Source of the DNA: JACIYW01 sp014359745
GTDB taxonomy: Bacteria; Pseudomonadota; Alphaproteobacteria; Rhodobacterales; Rhodobacteraceae
Assembly (NCBI GenBank): GCA_050433985.1
Contig: JBNPWE010000012.1
Location: forward strand, 1-64,000
Length of the DNA stretch: 64,000 nt
Direction: 5' to 3'
Positions within the stretch are counted from its first letter, which is position 1. Every line of letters starts with the position of its first letter. The notes below the pieces were generated by a model. It had not been told where the DNA came from, searched no databases, and worked only from the letters and a program-made list of their open reading frames with translations. Positions 62,169-64,000 of this stretch are shown in pieces. Both the position numbers and the translations under genes were made by a program.

Positions 62169-63676
62169 TGGCGTTCGAGGCTTTTCGCCAGCGGTTGGGG
62201 TCGATCATCGGCGGGTTCGATGCGGCCCAAGCCCACCGACGGCTGCGCGGGTTTCGCGCCAGCCGCGCGCATGTGAACACGCTGATCGCGGCCTCGGGCG
62301 ACACGATCACCGCCCGCGCCCGCTGGCTGGTCCGGAACAATGGCTATGCGGCGAATGCGGTGGAGAGCTTCGCCAGCAATGTGGTGGGCGATGGCATCAA
62401 GCCGTCCAGTTCCATCGCGGATGCCGCTAGGAAAGAAGAACTGCAAGCACTGTGGCTGGCCTGGACCGACGATGCCGATGCCGAGGGGCTGACGGATTTC
62501 TACGGGCTGCAGCGTCGCGCGGCGCGCGAGGTGTTCCTGTCGGGCGAGGTGTTCCTCCGCATCCGTCCGCGCCGCGCGGAAGACGGCCTGACCGTGCCGC
62601 TGCAATTGCAGATGCTGCCAGCCGAAATGCTGCCCCTCGACATGAACCGAACCTTGCCCGGTGCCGGGCTGATCCGGCAGGGGATCGAGTTCGACGGCAT
62701 TGGCCGCCGCGTGGCCTATCACTTCCTGCGCCGCCATCCCGGTGATCTGACCGACCCCGGCCTCGCAGGGGAAACCGTCCGCGTGCCTGCTACGGATGTG
62801 ATCCATGTGCTGGACCCGGTCGAGGCGGGCCAGCTGCGCGGCGTGTCGCGCTTTGCCGCTGCCATCGTGAAACTGTTCACGCTGGACCTCTATGATGATG
62901 CCGAACTGGAGCGGAAGAAGATCGCGGCGATGTTCGCGATGTTCATCACCTCGCCCGCCCCGGAAACGCCCCTCGAACCGACCGAAGAGGATCTGGAGGT
63001 CGAACCGGGACAGGTGGTGCGGCTGGATCCAGGCGAGGATGTCTCGACGCCCGCCACACCAGACTCGGGTGGCACCTATGAGCCGTTCCAGTACCGCACC
63101 CTGCTGCAGATCGGTGCCGCGCTGGGCATTCCTTACGGTTATCTGACCGGCGACACCGCCAAGGGCAACTTCTCGAACACGCGGATCAGCCTCATCGAAT
63201 TCCGCCGCCGCATCTCGGCCTGGCAGCATGGCGTGCTGGTCTATCAGCTCTGCCGCGCCGTCTGGGTCCGCTGGATGGACACTGCCGTGCTGTCGGGCGC
63301 GCTGGACCTGCCGGGCTATGACAGCCAGCGGCGGCAATATCAGGCCTGCGCCTGGCTGCCCACGAAATGGGACTGGATTGACCCGATGAAGGACGCCTCG
63401 GCGGAAATCCTGCAGATCGAAGCGGGCCTGAAATCCCGAACGCAGGCGCTGGCGGAGCGCGGCTATGACGCCGAACAGGTCGACCGCGAGATCGCCGCCG
63501 AACGCAAACGCGAAGCGGAACTTGGCCTCGACTTCCGCCGTCCCGGATCCCCGGCGCAGGGACCGGGCGAAGGTGGGGCGAAAGACGCGGAGCAGGACAG
63601 CGCCAAGGATGATGAGGCCGACGCCGACGCGCCGGAAGATGACTATGAAAAACCCGACGCATCGGAGGGCGCATGA
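62168..63676 (+). CDS. Portal protein, lambda family
   Basis: A 502-residue portal of the lambda gpB family: RARWLVRNNGYAANAVESFASNVVG, FYGLQRRAAREVFLSGEVFLR, VIHVLDPVEAGQLRGVSRFA and GIPYGYLTGDTAKGNFSNTR are family stretches. It forms the dodecameric ring for DNA entry. The ATG at 62168 is preferred to the GTG one codon earlier. The C-terminal 60 residues are highly acidic. The stop overlaps the next start. Confidence 0.92.
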   Translation: MAFEAFRQRLGSIIGGFDAAQAHRRLRGFRASRAHVNTLIAASGDTITARARWLVRNNGYAANAVESFASNVVGDGIKPSSSIADAARKEELQALWLAWTDDADAEGLTDFYGLQRRAAREVFLSGEVFLRIRPRRAEDGLTVPLQLQMLPAEMLPLDMNRTLPGAGLIRQGIEFDGIGRRVAYHFLRRHPGDLTDPGLAGETVRVPATDVIHVLDPVEAGQLRGVSRFAAAIVKLFTLDLYDDAELERKKIAAMFAMFITSPAPETPLEPTEEDLEVEPGQVVRLDPGEDVSTPATPDSGGTYEPFQYRTLLQIGAALGIPYGYLTGDTAKGNFSNTRISLIEFRRRISAWQHGVLVYQLCRAVWVRWMDTAVLSGALDLPGYDSQRRQYQACAWLPTKWDWIDPMKDASAEILQIEAGLKSRTQALAERGYDAEQVDREIAAERKREAELGLDFRRPGSPAQGPGEGGAKDAEQDSAKDDEADADAPEDDYEKPDASEGA

Positions 63677-64000
63677 TGCATCACGCTCAGATCGCGCAAC
63701 GCGCCTTCAACACGCCGTTGATGGTCGATCCCGCCAAGGCGCTGGCGTTTCTGTCCGGGTTGGGTCCGCGCATCACCGGGCAGGAGATCACCTTCCAGGG
63801 GCTGGAGGTGGACGCCGCTGATCAGACAGCAGCCAGCCTACCCGCCCGTGCCTCGCTGTTCGGGAACGATCTCGCCCAGCGTCATCGGCGCAATGGCACC
63901 CAGCCCTTCGCCATGATTGACGGCATCGCGGTCATCGAAATCGCGGGCACACTTGTGCATCGCGGCGCGTGGATCGGACAGTCGTCTGGCCTGACATCCT
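63673..64000 (+). CDS. S49 family head protease, 5' part (continues beyond window)
   Basis: Starts MMHHAQIAQRAFNTPLMVDP with ATG at 63673 (ATGA overlap with the portal stop). NGTQPFAMIDGIAVIEIAGTLVHRGAWIGQSSGLTS fits the N-terminal part of S49/ClpP-like capsid proteases (lambda gpC type). About 109 codons are visible; the catalytic Ser and Lys lie past the window end. It should mature the scaffold and capsid. Confidence 0.85.
   Translation, partial: MMHHAQIAQRAFNTPLMVDPAKALAFLSGLGPRITGQEITFQGLEVDAADQTAASLPARASLFGNDLAQRHRRNGTQPFAMIDGIAVIEIAGTLVHRGAWIGQSSGLTS

Larger units (their letters stand above)
42962..64000. mobile_element. Prophage 2: apparently intact lambdoid prophage (right end beyond window)
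   Basis: Ordered modules: tyrosine integrase, HTH/excisionase-type gene, VRR-NUC nuclease, helix-turn-helix replication-type gene with internal repeats, C5 methyltransferase, conserved MSIQGRIGR gene, EcoRII-Vsr-Dcm and exonuclease-BRCT cargo, two ParB-methyltransferases, DUF3489 and small genes, GpA terminase, head-tail joining protein, lambda-type portal and S49 head protease. None of the phage genes seen is broken. The structural module continues past 64,000. Confidence 0.88.

Overview
The window is about 64 kb of GC-rich DNA whose gene content fits an alphaproteobacterium of the Rhodobacterales (Rhodobacter/Paracoccus type). The support is an FNR-type box in front of an ftsH-phaC-ferric reductase-cation ATPase group, lambdoid prophages with GpA terminases, DUF3489 genes and ParB-methyltransferase fusions, and high GC3. 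The assignment is inferred from protein style, not from a marker gene.

Layout. (1) 1-19,370: a decayed lambdoid prophage (prophage 1), cut on the left by an IS256-like end and on the right by loss of everything after the small terminase. It carries a Vsr / C5-methyltransferase / MORC-type ATPase / Z1 helicase / DUF4420 nuclease / AIPR operon (1,692-11,144), then a very large DEDDh exonuclease-RecQ-UvrD fusion (11,458-16,608), then small phage genes. (2) 19,372-26,464: a chromosomal stress-type block holding a truncated ferric-reductase gene, a phaC pseudogene, ftsH and a P-type ATPase, followed by a scrap of a second Z1 gene. (3) 26,911-34,088: a lower-GC surface-glycan island (broken sulfotransferase-like gene, methyltransferase, galE, wecB-like epimerase, double-domain glycosyltransferase, two unknown proteins). 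(4) 34,300-40,400: wreckage of IS5, IS66 and IS21 elements around a truncated unknown gene, ending in a 3' tRNA-Met fragment. (5) 40,416-42,580: an alpha/beta hydrolase, an AhpD-like protein and a TetR regulator with matching operators. (6) 42,962 to the window end: an apparently intact lambdoid prophage (prophage 2) running from integrase through replication-type genes, a C5 methyltransferase, an EcoRII-Vsr-Dcm module plus an exonuclease-BRCT gene, two ParB-methyltransferases, DUF3489 and small genes, terminase, head-tail joining protein, portal and an S49 protease.

The two prophages are cousins. Their late-early genes (118-1,600 and about 47,617-49,095) and pre-terminase genes (16,750-19,124 and 57,434-59,800) align gene by gene. 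Between the same two anchors each carries a different anti-phage or restriction module. The right anchor is a conserved non-coding block with a hairpin and an array of GGAAKCCA octamers (11,173-11,420 and 53,358-53,610). This reads as a cargo slot in one prophage family. It is the main finding, together with the exonuclease-RecQ-UvrD protein that replaces the ParB-methyltransferase genes of prophage 2.

Other points: a region read in two frames in both copies of the prophage methyltransferase, iteron-like repeats inside the putative replication gene, a 59-bp inverted repeat that would restore an intact IS21 by inversion, and a GV repeat expansion in the FtsH pore loop.
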